The notes under the pieces: model-generated
The model's database searches: none
What the model was told of the DNA's origin: nothing
The model's input: the letters and a program-made list of their open reading frames with translations, nothing else
Position numbers and translations under genes: made by a program
Assembly (NCBI GenBank): GCA_949358305.1
Contig: OX442323.1
Coordinates: 8,864,001 to 8,928,000, forward strand
DNA: 64,000 nucleotides
Direction of reading: 5' to 3'
Source of the DNA: Strigamia acuminata
Lineage: Eukaryota > Arthropoda > Chilopoda > Geophilomorpha > Linotaeniidae
In this document: one piece after another, positions 23,734-34,800 of the stretch
Numbering within the stretch: the stretch's first letter is position 1
How the letters are laid out: every line of letters starts with the position of its first letter

Positions 23734-24271
23734 ATGGTAACTATTATTTTCATTGTTACTTGCTATTCTTCCAATGCAACCGATTTCTAATGACAAAATA
23801 TCTATTTACTTTCAGCCTAAACAAATAAACGAGATTAAAGATTTCTTGTTGGCCGCGAGGAGGAAAGATGCCAAATGTAAGATTCGCGTGCGATCAATGG
23901 CGCTCAAGTTGTAATGAATTTCTATCCAAATAGCTGTGAAAATAAAGAAGAACAGAGAGAATACGAAATTCAAGCTGCGATGCAGGCGATATTTGTACAC
24001 TTTAGTCGTTTCGGACAAAGAAAAGGCCGAAAAACTGAAACAGTCGCTTCCACCGGGTATGGTAAACTTCAACTCACATTTTTTAAAAAAAAAAACTTAA
24101 ATTTGTATATGATGATAAATTTTGTATAAAATAATGAGAAAAAATGATTATTTTATCTTCCTTGGATGTCTGAAGCCAAATTTCACATCTAAATATTGCT
24201 AAAACGCTTCGAATTGAAACTAATTCTCTTTGTTTGATTTTTCAGGTTTGCAGCTGAAAGAACTTAAATAA
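23734..24271 (+). CDS. RPL38: 60S ribosomal protein L38 (eL38)
   Basis: Small basic protein of the large cytosolic ribosomal subunit. Four coding pieces: 23734-23736 (the ATG alone), 23816-23876, 23934-24056 and 24246-24271. They give a 70-residue protein with [60 protein letters not shown] and PGLQLKELK, the normal eL38 length and near-invariant motifs. A noncoding first exon probably starts at a pyrimidine-rich cttccggttctg near 23520, like a TOP-type 5' end, and is spliced at about 23558. AATAAA follows the stop almost at once. Confidence 0.96.
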
Positions 24272-24602
24272 TAAAACATGTATAGAGCAAATAAAATGTT
24301 TAAAAAAATGTAATTTGGCTGATCTTTTATTTCCACCTAACAAAACAGAAAAATAAAACGACTAAAGTTTGCTAAATCTCCCAACGGATGGCGCTGCAGC
24401 CCGAACCCAAAATGGCCGACGAAATTTTTCTTGCAGACGGTTACTTCCTTCCAAGTAAAAGCCCTTACGCAACACCTCGAAATGAATAACCTAACTAAAT
24501 ATTTACCAAACAACACCTCCGCTGTCGTCCAATCAATCTCAGGTAAAAAAATCACCCACAAAAATAACAAAAACTTTAACTTCTCACTACCGCAGGTAGA
24601 AA

Positions 24603-25541
24603 ATGGCCAGAGAGATCAACATCGCGGCGGCCTTCGACTTACCGACGTTCATACAGGACTTCACGGCCGGTGGAGTCGCGGCAGGAATCAGCGAGACCAT
24701 CGTCGCACCGCTCGAAAGAGTAAAAATCCTTCTCCAAGTGCAACACGCGTCTTCCCAAGTGAAACCCGAACACCACTACAAAGGCTTAATCGACGCGTTC
24801 GTGCGCATCCCCAAAGAGCAGGGCGTGCGAAGTCTGTGGCGCGGAAACCTCACGCACGTGATCCGCTGTTGGCCGTCCTTCGCCCTCAATTTCGCCTTCA
24901 AAGAGGTCTACAAGAAGATATTGCTCGGCGACGAGCTGGAAACCGCCACTTTTTGGACGCAGTTTGCCTCCAACACGTTGTCCGGCGGTTTTGCCGGCGC
25001 CACGACGCTCGCGTTCGTTTACCCGCTCGATTTCGTGGAGACTCGACTCGCGGCCGACGTCGGGGGTCACCACCAGCACCGCGAGTTCAGCGGGATCGTC
25101 AACTGCATGCAAACGGTGGTGAAGAGCGACGGAGTGCGAGGATTGTACCGGGGATTCACCGCTTCCGTGCAGGGCATTTTCGTGTACAGAGCGTCCTATT
25201 TCGGCCTGTACGACTCTTTTAAAATTTTATTCACGGACCCGCACAACGTGCCCTTGCTCTGGTCGTGGGCGCTCGCTCAGGGGGTCACCACGTTCGCGTC
25301 CATCGTTTCGTACCCGTTCGACACGGTGCGCCGACGCCTGATGATGCAGAGCGGCCTGGACCGCGACAAACACGTGTACAAGGGGGTCGCCGATTGCTGG
25401 GCTCGCATTTACAGGACGGAGGGCGTTTCCGGCTACTTTAAAGGCGCTTTCACGGGTGTTTTCCGCAGCGTCGGTGGTGCTCTTATTCTGGTGCTCTACG
25501 ATCGGATTAAATTGTTGTTTCCTGTCGACGCGCAATCTTGA
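24603..25541 (+). CDS. ADP/ATP carrier-like mitochondrial transporter (SLC25)
   Basis: A 312-residue inner-membrane carrier with three mitochondrial-carrier repeats, coding in a single exon with a 5' UTR intron ending at about 24596. Repeat signatures: PLERVKILLQ, PLDFVETRL and PFDTVRRRLMMQSG. The last is close to the RRRMMMQSG signature that marks ADP/ATP translocases. Substrate-contact motifs of that family are recognisable in WRGNLTHVIR, ALNFAFKEVYK, TRLAADVG and VYRASYFGLYDS. Two oddities: the second repeat has Glu where the conserved PX[DE]XX[KR] motif has Lys/Arg, and the segment VIRCWPSFALNF departs from the family norm. It could be a diverged paralogue with altered gating or substrate. 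A polyadenylation AATAAA lies near 25634. It converges tail to tail with the minus-strand TMC gene. Confidence 0.85.
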   Translation: MAREINIAAAFDLPTFIQDFTAGGVAAGISETIVAPLERVKILLQVQHASSQVKPEHHYKGLIDAFVRIPKEQGVRSLWRGNLTHVIRCWPSFALNFAFKEVYKKILLGDELETATFWTQFASNTLSGGFAGATTLAFVYPLDFVETRLAADVGGHHQHREFSGIVNCMQTVVKSDGVRGLYRGFTASVQGIFVYRASYFGLYDSFKILFTDPHNVPLLWSWALAQGVTTFASIVSYPFDTVRRRLMMQSGLDRDKHVYKGVADCWARIYRTEGVSGYFKGAFTGVFRSVGGALILVLYDRIKLLFPVDAQS

Positions 25542-25732
25542 CGTCGCGAAAAACAAAAAATGAAAATGTTGCCTTTTTTTGTAAAGAGAAATTTAATGAT
25601 TTGTTGACAACTGTAGAATGTTGAAATATTTATAATAAATCTGTTAAAATAGAAATTTTCTAGTTTTTCTGTCCCGCAGAATGATTTTAGCAATCTCAAG
25701 ATTTTGGTTTTCGATCTTCGTCGCTTTGGTGT

Positions 25733-28700
25733 TTAGTGTTTGCTCGACCGACGATATTTGCCGAGGTTCTGGAAGGGGGGTTGATGGGCGACGCCCGGTA
25801 GAGGTCCGAGGGCGAGGGGGGATTTGGATTTGAGGGGGCTGTCTTCGCGGAAGGCGGGGTTGGTTTGCGGGTTGTAATGGAGACTTTCTTGGCTTCGGTA
25901 GGAATAAAGGTGCGCGCTGGATCGGTTGGGGTCTCCGTCGGACGGAGTGCTGCTTTTTCGTTTGCGTTTCGAGCCGGGGCTGAAGTCGGCCAGGACCCGG
26001 TGCTCGGTCGGGGTTGATCTTTTTCGGGGGAATTCGGTCGGTTTGGGCGAGTCGGATCGCTGTTCGGGTCGATCCGATGCAAATCTCGATTCGGTTGCGA
26101 TTCCTTGAAGGGAAAGTTGTTTTGTAATTTCGTTTAGTTTGTTCAAATTATCTTTTTTTGTACCTGAGTTCGATGCTTCAATTATAACTGTGTTCGTGTT
26201 AGGTTTCGAGGCTAGGGAATTCAAACTACCGGCTTCTTTTCCGTGCCAATCTCGCAGCGATGTGTCGAACATTCGCAACAGAAACACCTTATCTTTGCCT
26301 TCCTGATAATAACAAAAAATCTTTTAGAAAACATTAAAAATCGGTTTAAAAACATTAAAAATCGGTTTAAAAACATTAAAAATCGGTTTAAAAACATTAA
26401 AAATCGGTTTAAAAACATTAAAAATCGGTTTAAAAACATTAAAAATCGGTTTAAAAACATTAAAAATCGGTTTAAAAACATTAAAAATCGGTTTAAAAAC
26501 ATTAAAAATCGGTTTAAAAACATTAAAAATCGGTTTAAAAACATTAAAAATCGGTTTAAAAACATTAAAAATCGGTTTAAAAACATTAAAAATCGGTTTA
26601 AAAACATTAAAATCGGTTTAAAACACATCAAAATTGTTTCCAAAAACATCAAAATCGATTTAAAAACATCAAAATCGTTTTAAAAAACATCAAAATCGTT
26701 TTAAAAAACATTAAAACCGGTTTAAAAACATTAAAAACGATTTAAAACATTAAAAACGGTTTAAAAACATTAAAATCGGTTTAAAACACATCAAAATTGT
26801 TTTCAAAAACATCAAAATCGCTTAAAAAACATCAAAATCGTTTTAGAAAACATTAAAATCGTTTTAAAAAACATCAAAATCGTTTTAAAAAACATCAAAA
26901 TCGTTTTAAAAAACATCAAAATCGTTTTAAAAAACATCAAAATCGTTTTAAAAAACATCAAAATCGTTTTAAAAAACATCAAAATCGTTTTAAAAAACAT
27001 CAAAATCGTTTTAAAAAACATCAAAATCGTTTTAAAAAACATCAAAATCGTTTTAAAAAACATTAAAAACGGTTTAAAAACATTAAAAATAAAAATTAAT
27101 TTACCAACACCACTTGCTGCCTCAGAAGCGTCATCATTTTCAGATTAGCTGCGGCAAGTGCTCGTGAATAATAAGTGACACAACTATACCAAAAAAATTT
27201 AAAAAAATTAAAAAAATAAATTAAAAAAACTAAATTAATTAATTACCACAAAAAAATGATAACTATAACGACACATCCGGGTTTGGTAACAAAAGCGAAG
27301 ATCTTACCCAGACCCTCCTCGTACTCATAAAATGACTCGGCAATGCAGAAAATAATACTGTACGGATAATCACTACCGCTGAATGGGCCGCAAACAACCG
27401 ACGGATTAACTCTGCAAAATTAAACCAAAAAATCAACAAAAAGTCGTTTCAATCTCATATCAACCCCACTTACTGAATTATGACGTAACCATTCACCAGA
27501 AACGAAAAAACCAGCGCCAGAAACAAAGTAATCAAAAAAGTGGTCTGCGCGTTCTGCGCTCGCAGAGTTTGCTCGGCCGGCTGAGCGTGGAGTCGAAGGC
27601 TCCACTGAAAAGTCAAACAAAACCAACCAATTGGCGATTTCCGAACGCTCAAAGTGCAAATGAATATACCTGTTTGATGTAAAACGTAAGTACAATTTTG
27701 ACGGTGATTAAAAGCGGTAGAAAGGGACAGAAGAAGGCTCCGATCCATCCCAGCACTTGGTTGTAAAGTAAATTCCAGAAATTCCACGCGACGTCGAACT
27801 CTGTGCCCAGGTACGTGAATCCGCTTCTGTACAGAGCGCTTTTGATCCAGAAGGCGAAGAAATACAAAACGCAACACACGATAAAGTCCATCAACACCAA
27901 ACGGTAGATTTCCATTCCAATCTGAGTTTCCCAACACTAAAAATCGATTAATTTAAATTAATTTGATTTAAGTGGAATAAAGCGGGTAAGATTTACACTG
28001 CGCTTGCTCAGGTCGTCGTTTGTAACGTTAATAACGTTTATAACGCTGAACTTGGGGATCCAAAACGTCAGTAAAATAAGGATAATGACGCCGACGAGTA
28101 ACAAACATCTGAAAAAAATTACTTTGTCGTTGACGAAATCAATCGTAAGATTTAATTGCACTAAATCACCTGATCATGATGACCCATAATTGAATCCTCC
28201 GCGAATGGTAGCCTTCAAACTTGACCGTGTAAGTTAAAAGCGACGGGATGACCAGCGTAATGAGAACGACCGTCAACGATAAACTCATTTCGCCCAGCAG
28301 CTTAATGTCGGTCTAAAATTAATCGAAATCCACATTAGAAACACGAAATAATGCACAAAAACGCAGAAAAAATGCACAAATAGGCAGAAAAATGCACAAA
28401 AACGCAGAAAAAATGCACAAATAGGCAGAAAAATGCACAAAAACGCAGAAAAAATGCACAAATAGGCAGAAAAATTCACAAAAAGGCACAAAAATGCACA
28501 AAAAGATAGACAAAATGCACAAAAAGTGCATAAAAACGCACGAAAAGGCAGAAAAAATGCACAAAAAGGCAGAAAAAGGCACAAAAAGGCAGAAAAATGC
28601 ACAAAAAGGCAGAAAAAATGCACAAATAGATACACAAAATGCACAAAAAATGCTTAAAAACGCATAAAAATGCACAAAAAGGCAAAAAATGTAAACAAAC

Positions 28701-30748
28701 TCAAATATTACGCTCAGAAACTTCTCCTCCAATATGGAAAAAATGAGGTAGCCCGTCAGTCCCAAGATGGCGAGCGACAACAGATGGAAAAACAAAAACC
28801 GGAAAAAGCGAATTGTGTTTTCGCCGATCGTTCTGACGACAGCGCGTTTCTGGAGTTGCGATAAATATTCCTGAGTAGATAAATTATGAAATCATTAAAC
28901 AAACACCGATTTAAAACGCTTTTCTTTTAACCCACGATCAAATCCAGTCGCAAACAAGCCGAATGCAACTCCGCCGCCTTCGGATTCGTAATGGCAAAAT
29001 CCCAACCGCAAAACACTTTATTCGAAAAGAAATTCATTTTCAATCCGCTGTGCTCAATAAAACGCTCTTTGTAGGATTTCGCGAGTCTAAATCATCAAAT
29101 AAAAATCATTTTTTCGCTATTTCGAACCCGATTTATCTAAAAAATCACTTGATTGCCATGAAAATTAGCACCAAAACCACATTGACGCCAATCACCGACA
29201 AATACGCCAAAGGAATATTGTAATTCACGTTGTTGTTCATCAGACTCACGATGGCCTTCGAGTAGCCGCCGTAGTAGAAAGGACTGTGCTGCAACCAACC
29301 CTAAAAAAAAAGGAATAACGTGTTAAAAAATTAAAAATGCATTGGATTTAAGCGTTTTCAACGTACGCCGCCCGTTAGGAGAATTTCGGGTGAAAATTCA
29401 GGTCTTTTCGTCATATTTCTAGTGAAATTAAACGTGGTGACATTTTGAGCGAGATTTAACGTAAAGTTGGATCGACAGAGCAGAGGATCTTGCTGCGCAT
29501 CGGGGAAAAAATTGACAATTATCTGCGGCACGACAACGAACGAAAATCTAAAACGAATCAAACAACATGTGATTATTTAAAATGGGGTATCGTCGCACGT
29601 CGCGCCTACTGTATCAGGAAAGTGAGCACGTTGAGCCGCAACAACCAACGCAGTGAATAGAAATACGACGCGACCGAAGTCCCGAATTTCCCTTCGATGA
29701 TGTGCAACGGTTTCTGCCACAACTCCAATCTCGACAGCGATTCCTTCAGTCCGTTTTTAAATTTGTACCATTTCTGTAACCAAAAATAATCGATTAATTG
29801 ATCAATTTCATTAATTAATAATTTCAGCTGCGTTTTTTTTAAAAATTCCATCATTCCAAGCCTTGCTCAAGCAGATATTCAAAAACAAACACTCACTCAC
29901 TCAAAAACTTCATCGGACGAGTCAAATTCCATTTCCAGTAGCATGAGGCGATTAATTCTACTATTACTACTTAAAACTTGTGCGAAACCTCATTCGGACT
30001 CACCATACTTAAAGTATATTTCATCTGCTTCAAACATCCAACTTTTTTGTACATTTTCGACGCTCTTTTGTCAAGGCGCGCTTTAACCTTTCTTTTTCCG
30101 GTCAAGGAATAATGCAACTGCTTCAAAGTGGCCCTGAATAGATGGAAATATCAATCATTAATGTTTTTTATGTAGATTAAAGTCATTAAACATACTCCTG
30201 GTGTTTTCCGGCGGCTAATTCGTCGAGATCTTCGATCTTCGGGTCATTTTCCAACATTTCTATCACTTCATCTTCGGGTAAATCTTTGTAAATCGACACG
30301 GTTCGAACCCGCAGTGTTTCGTGCGCCGAAACTGATCCGTGCGAACTCGGTTTCCTCGCGACATCTTTATTTAAAAATATAAAAACATTTAAAAAACGAA
30401 ATTCACGTTTATTCTCAATTTAAATCCATCACCGAGACTTCTACTTGGGAGTTGCTCCACCAGGGATCGCGGAATTGTGTGGTAGTTGTCATTTGGCACG
30501 TAGTCGTAAGTACCTGCAAAGAAAATACAAAATACGATTAAATTTCGATTTAAAATGTGGACATTTCGTTTATTTACCTGATACTGGTAATCTGGAAGTC
30601 GAAGCGCCGTGATATTGCGAAGAAATGTCAACAGGTTCCATTTCAATATGGACGCCATCATCTAACCAAACAAATGATCATTTCTATTCAAAATCAAATT
30701 AATTTCCTCACTTCTCGCGAAATCCTCGGCAAAAAATCTTCTCGCCAT
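25733..30748 (-). CDS. Transmembrane channel-like (TMC) protein, minus-strand copy
   Basis: TMC proteins are multi-pass mechanotransduction-related channels. Start at ATG 30748 (MARRFFAEDFARN); then exons at about 30660-30568 and 30515-30435, 30366-30198 and 30136-30007 for a cytosolic N-terminus with LPEDEVIEMLEND and KIEDLDELAAGKHQE. The TMC core begins with EGKFGTSVASYFYSLRWLLR. Later membrane exons include PLAYLSVIGVNVVLVLIFM, FLFFHLLSLAILGLTGYLIF, the family signature CWETQIGMEIYRLVLMDF, GAFFCPFLPLLITVKIVLTF and CVVIVIIFLW. The tail (26303-25733) is Ser/Pro rich and ends KYRRSSKH. Introns at 28.3-28.7 kb and 26.3-27.1 kb are filled with tandem repeats. The gene is divergent to a second TMC gene about 1.1 kb away. 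Family call is firm; subfamily not assigned. Confidence 0.88.
26313..27090. repeat. Intronic tandem array, 21-bp unit, two subfamilies
   Basis: About 37 copies of a 21-bp unit. The first block uses aaaacattaaaaatcggttt, the second aaaacatcaaaatcgtttta, with a mixed zone at about 26620-26860. Because 21 is a multiple of three and the unit lacks stops in some frames, long but meaningless open frames cross it on both strands. It sits in a TMC intron. Confidence 0.95.
28343..28690. repeat. Intronic tandem array, 20-21-bp unit in 41-bp dimers
   Basis: Alternating units tgcacaaaaacgcagaaa and tgcacaaataggcagaaa give a 41-bp dimer at the left, decaying to looser aaaaaggcagaaaaatgcac repeats to the right. 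It sits in a TMC intron and shares period, but not sequence, with the neighbouring arrays. Confidence 0.9.
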
Positions 30749-31883
30749 GATCGAGCTGTGAAAAAAATAAATAAAAAATAAAAACAACGAAAATTGAAGA
30801 CAATTTTTATCCACTCAACCGAGCGAGTCATTAACTAATAAAACAATTGCAGTTCTTCAAACTTGTTGATAGTTCAAGGCCGAAATGCAATTGAAAATGA
30901 TAAGCCATTCACAATAATAGGAGGAGATGGCAAATAAAAGCTTCGCGAGTCGCGACGACATGAATTGATGATATAAACTAGTGATATTAAAAGTGCAATC
31001 ACGCCTAGATTAGTCGAAAACGTCGTCTGCAAAACAGGAAACGTGTAAAAGACGTTTCCTGTTCAATCAGCTGTGATGATGCAAGAAAAACACTGGGAAA
31101 ACAAAAAAAAACATGGACGATCTCGCCCAAGAAAGTGTGCCATTTCTGGCCAAATCGCGCACTAAAGGTAACAATTACGACCTTCAAACTAAACATCCAA
31201 ACAGGTGGTTGTGGTTTAAATCAACAACCTTGCAACCGAAGTTACGTAAATGGCTGGATATTATTTCCAAGATCACATCATAAAACACGTAATTTTCCCC
31301 CCGATTTGACAGGAAATCCAGATTAGTCACCAAACCTAAAGGACACCTGCACAATAAAACTCGCTCAAACAAAAATGCCGAAAAAAATCGAAAAAAAATC
31401 GAAAAAAATCGAAAAAAAATTGAAAACAATCGAAAAATTCGGTATAAACCCCCAAAAACTCCCGAAAAACTGCCAAAATTAATATTTTCAGAAAAGTTTA
31501 AAAAATTAGTTTGTTTTCTTTGAATTGTGTCGAAAAGTGTGACATTTCGTTGCTACTTTTTACCTCGTGTCATCCCCTCAGTGGCGCGCCGTTTTCTATT
31601 TGGCCTCGGACCAATCTACCAAATTAAACAAAACGGTAACGAGATCCCAGGAATCTCGTTTCTTTCCTCCCCGACAAGATTCAAGTTTTGAGTCATCCAG
31701 TTCTGGTTGGCTGATGGCCACTTGGTGTGTTCATTCAGGGTCGCGAGAGAGGGGGAGGGACGATGACCCCGTCTGAGTAAAACGACGAAAACGAACTAAT
31801 CAGGTGTTGTGTGGCATCGGCCGCTCGCATTTCGTCGTTTCTTCCACCATTTGACCGGTCTGACCCTCGTTTTGGTTCCCGCG
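30749..31883. other. Intergenic space between divergent TMC genes
   Basis: This presumably holds both TMC promoters. On the plus strand at 31113-31169 a start codon opens MDDLAQESVPFLAKSRTK followed by a donor-like GTAACA and a possible second exon ending at TAG 31326, for a 58-residue protein. I do not recognise it. At 31378-31432 there is a short aaaaaatcgaaa tract. Nothing else is clear. Confidence 0.35.
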
Positions 31884-34800
31884 ATGGCCGAGGAAGGTAA
31901 AACTCATTTAAATCTATCGCTACGGCGCTCTAGTCGTCCAAAATGAGCTCAAAAATCAAAATAGAAACGTTTAACAACAACCTGTACACGGCACAAAATG
32001 TGCGGTGGAATTTGACACGAGTTTGTTTGATTTTTTTTAGACGACGGGCAAATTTTTACGGATGATTTTATGAAACAAGTCATCGAAGATGGAAGCGGGA
32101 ATCCTCGGCAGGCCTATTCGGTCATCACGGCGCTCTTACCGAGCCATCAGGCATCATCACAGAGTCAAGAGAAGAGCACTCAGACACTATTAAAAACCTT
32201 AAGAAAACAAAGGCAGTGTAAACAGTCCCCATATTTGGACCGTCCAGATACAGATTTTATTTCGCCAGAATTCGAGGTGCAGTTTCATATATTTTTCTAA
32301 ACATTATTTGTGATTTAAAAAAAAAAAAAAAAAAAAAAATTCTATGCAATTTTAGCCTTTTTGGGAGGAAAATTTGCATGGAGACGACGATGAACTGTTT
32401 ATTTTTAAATTAATGATGATTCAGAGCATGCCATTACCAATGACCATCAAGAGAAAACATAAGTAAGTTGAAAAATATTTTTTTTATTTTATTTACCGTA
32501 AATACTCTCTTAGAACACTATTGTTAGAATATAGATTCCCCTGTGTAGGTACGAAATGATTGGGCGATAATTAAAATAGATTTTCAATCTTAAAAAGAAG
32601 ATTTTTGCACATAAAAAGTACATTTTGGACTTGAAAAGTGCATTTTGGACCTAAAAAATGCATTTTTGGGCCTGAAAAATGCATTTTTGGGCCTGAAAAA
32701 TGCATTTTTGGGCCTGAAAAATGCATTTTTGGGCCTGAAAAATGCATTTTTGGACTTGAACAATGCATTTTTAAACCTGAACAATGCATTTTTGGACCTG
32801 TAAAATGCATTTTTGGACGTGAAAATTGCACATTTGGATTGGATAATGCATTTTTGCACTTTCTAGCCAGTCATCGTATTCAATCAGCATCCCGCGCTCA
32901 AAGAGTGTATTTACGGTATTTATTTATTTATTAAATCACCTACCTTTAACATTAAACGGACGACGCTCATTTACCACCGATTGCGCGTGCACATGTTATA
33001 AAAGGAATATCCAGTATTCGCCTGATTAGATTAACAAATAAAAATAAAAAAATTAATGAAAGACAGAACGGCACTCGAATGTTATTTGTATTTACATTAT
33101 TATTATTTTTTTTTTGAAATAAAGAAATGAAGAAATGTATTGTAATTGCAGGAAATGATGGTAGATAATATTAACATAAAGCAAAATAAAATGAATGCAT
33201 ATTTGAAAAGTAAAAATTGATAATAAAAGTTAAATAATTGAATTTTTTCGTGCACCACAACGCAAATATTGATACGAATTGATAAGTTATCTACGGATAA
33301 GTCTGTGCCGTGTGTTCTATTCACATTTGATTTCACGCAAACCACAAGAGCATAATGAACCGAAGGAATTTTAATTCGTACTTACCAGAGGTAATTGACA
33401 GTAGAAACCAACAAACCGTGCACGGTGCTTCAAATTTTTCACAATTTCTCGACCCGCTACCCGATTACGACGCTCCAAATTTTCCGCAATTCGACAACCA
33501 CGATCCGCTTCCCGATTACGGCGACGACGAAAGCGAAGAAGAAGATCAAAATCACGTTACTACTGGTCTGGAAAATGAAAACTACGTGATTAGCGATGAC
33601 GAAAATGCAAAACAAAATAAAAATTACGTTATCACCGGTGTGGAAAATGAATACAGCGTAATTAGCGCGCAGGACGATGCGAGCGACGACGAGAATGAAA
33701 AACAAAACGAAGACAACTTTATTACGGATCGGGAATATGAAAACGACATAATTACCGTCCACGACGATGAAGAAATGAATGATGTCGAAACAAGACGCTA
33801 TCAGAAACGGGAATCTTCCGATCAAATGTCTCAAAATGTTCGTTTGCCACGTAAAACGACGAATTCGGAACTCGTGCCGGCCCCGCGCGTGAGCCTCAAA
33901 TTGGCCGAGTTGACCGGCACCGGCAGCGTCAACATGCGGCACGTGGTCGATGTCGCGCGGGCGCTGGGGATGATGCAAGGCGGCGACGAAGCTGCGGTGA
34001 AAAATGAGGAACGGAGGAAATCTTGCTGGGGTAGAAATTGTAAATGCGGTACATGTCACCACGCATTGAGACGTCGTCCGAGCGACGAATTGGACGGCAA
34101 CGAAAGGTTTAATTTTCATTTAATTTTGTTTATTTAATGTCGTAACAAATGAAACAGGTGGTTTTGTAAGTGTTTTTATACGAAAACATCTGTGTCCCGT
34201 ATATGCCCGATTGATACTGTGTTAATGTTTATTGCGTGTGTGACCTGGATCTGATGGAAATTAAATTGTGATTTACTTTTAGGCAGCAACTCGAGATGAG
34301 ATATGGATCCTTTATGTCCAAGAAATCGCCCCATCTGCAGAGTAAAAAAGTATTTAGAAAAGAAACAACAATTTTTTAAAATTTTAATTTTTAATATTTT
34401 TAAATTTATTTAAATTTTTTTTAGCCGTTCAGCAGGCTGAAACGAAGGTTAAATGAAATATTCCAAGGATTACAAATATGGCATCATTCTATTAAACACA
34501 TAGAAGGTAAATTTAACAAAATGGTGGCTTGTAATGTTTTTTTTAAAAAATGTTTTAAATGTTTTTTAAACGTTTATAAATGATTTTGAATGTTTTTTCT
34601 TGTTTATTCGTGTTTTTTCTTGTTTATTCGTGTTTTTTCTTGTTTATTCGTGTTTTTAAATGTTTATTCGTGTTTTTAAATGTTTATTCGTGTTTTTAAA
34701 TGTTTATTCGTGTTTTTAAATGTTTATTCGTGTTTTTAAATGTTTATTCGTGTTTTTTCATTTTTTAGGACATTTTGGGACTAGTATAGCGTCGTATTTC

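Noticed and set aside
24431-25222. Arg-rich 263-codon frame over the ADP/ATP carrier gene
   Set aside because: It overlaps the carrier in another frame; composition is GC-driven, and the carrier frame has clear family motifs.
26221-27063. Long open frames with seven-residue repeats on both strands
   Set aside because: They are a by-product of a 21-bp tandem array inside a TMC intron. Frames exist on both strands at once and end where the array ends.
28285-28795. Phe/Cys-rich repeat proteins on the minus strand
   Set aside because: They translate a 20-21-bp intronic repeat. Only the right edge overlaps a real TMC exon, in one frame.
30301-30316. tRNA-like T-loop motif ggttcgaaccc
   Set aside because: It lies inside a TMC coding exon, and no cloverleaf can be drawn around it.
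31113-31326. Two-exon 58-residue frame starting MDDLAQESVPFLAK between the TMC genes
   Set aside because: Splice sites are plausible but the second exon lacks coding character and no family is recognised; kept only as a remark in the intergenic entry.
32571-32934. Repetitive frames on both strands
   Set aside because: They translate a 21-bp intronic array with no start context or splice partner.
33457-34119. 220-codon minus-strand frame opposite the acidic TMC leader exon
   Set aside because: It is the mirror of the acidic frame, with no start context, no splice sites and no recognisable domain.
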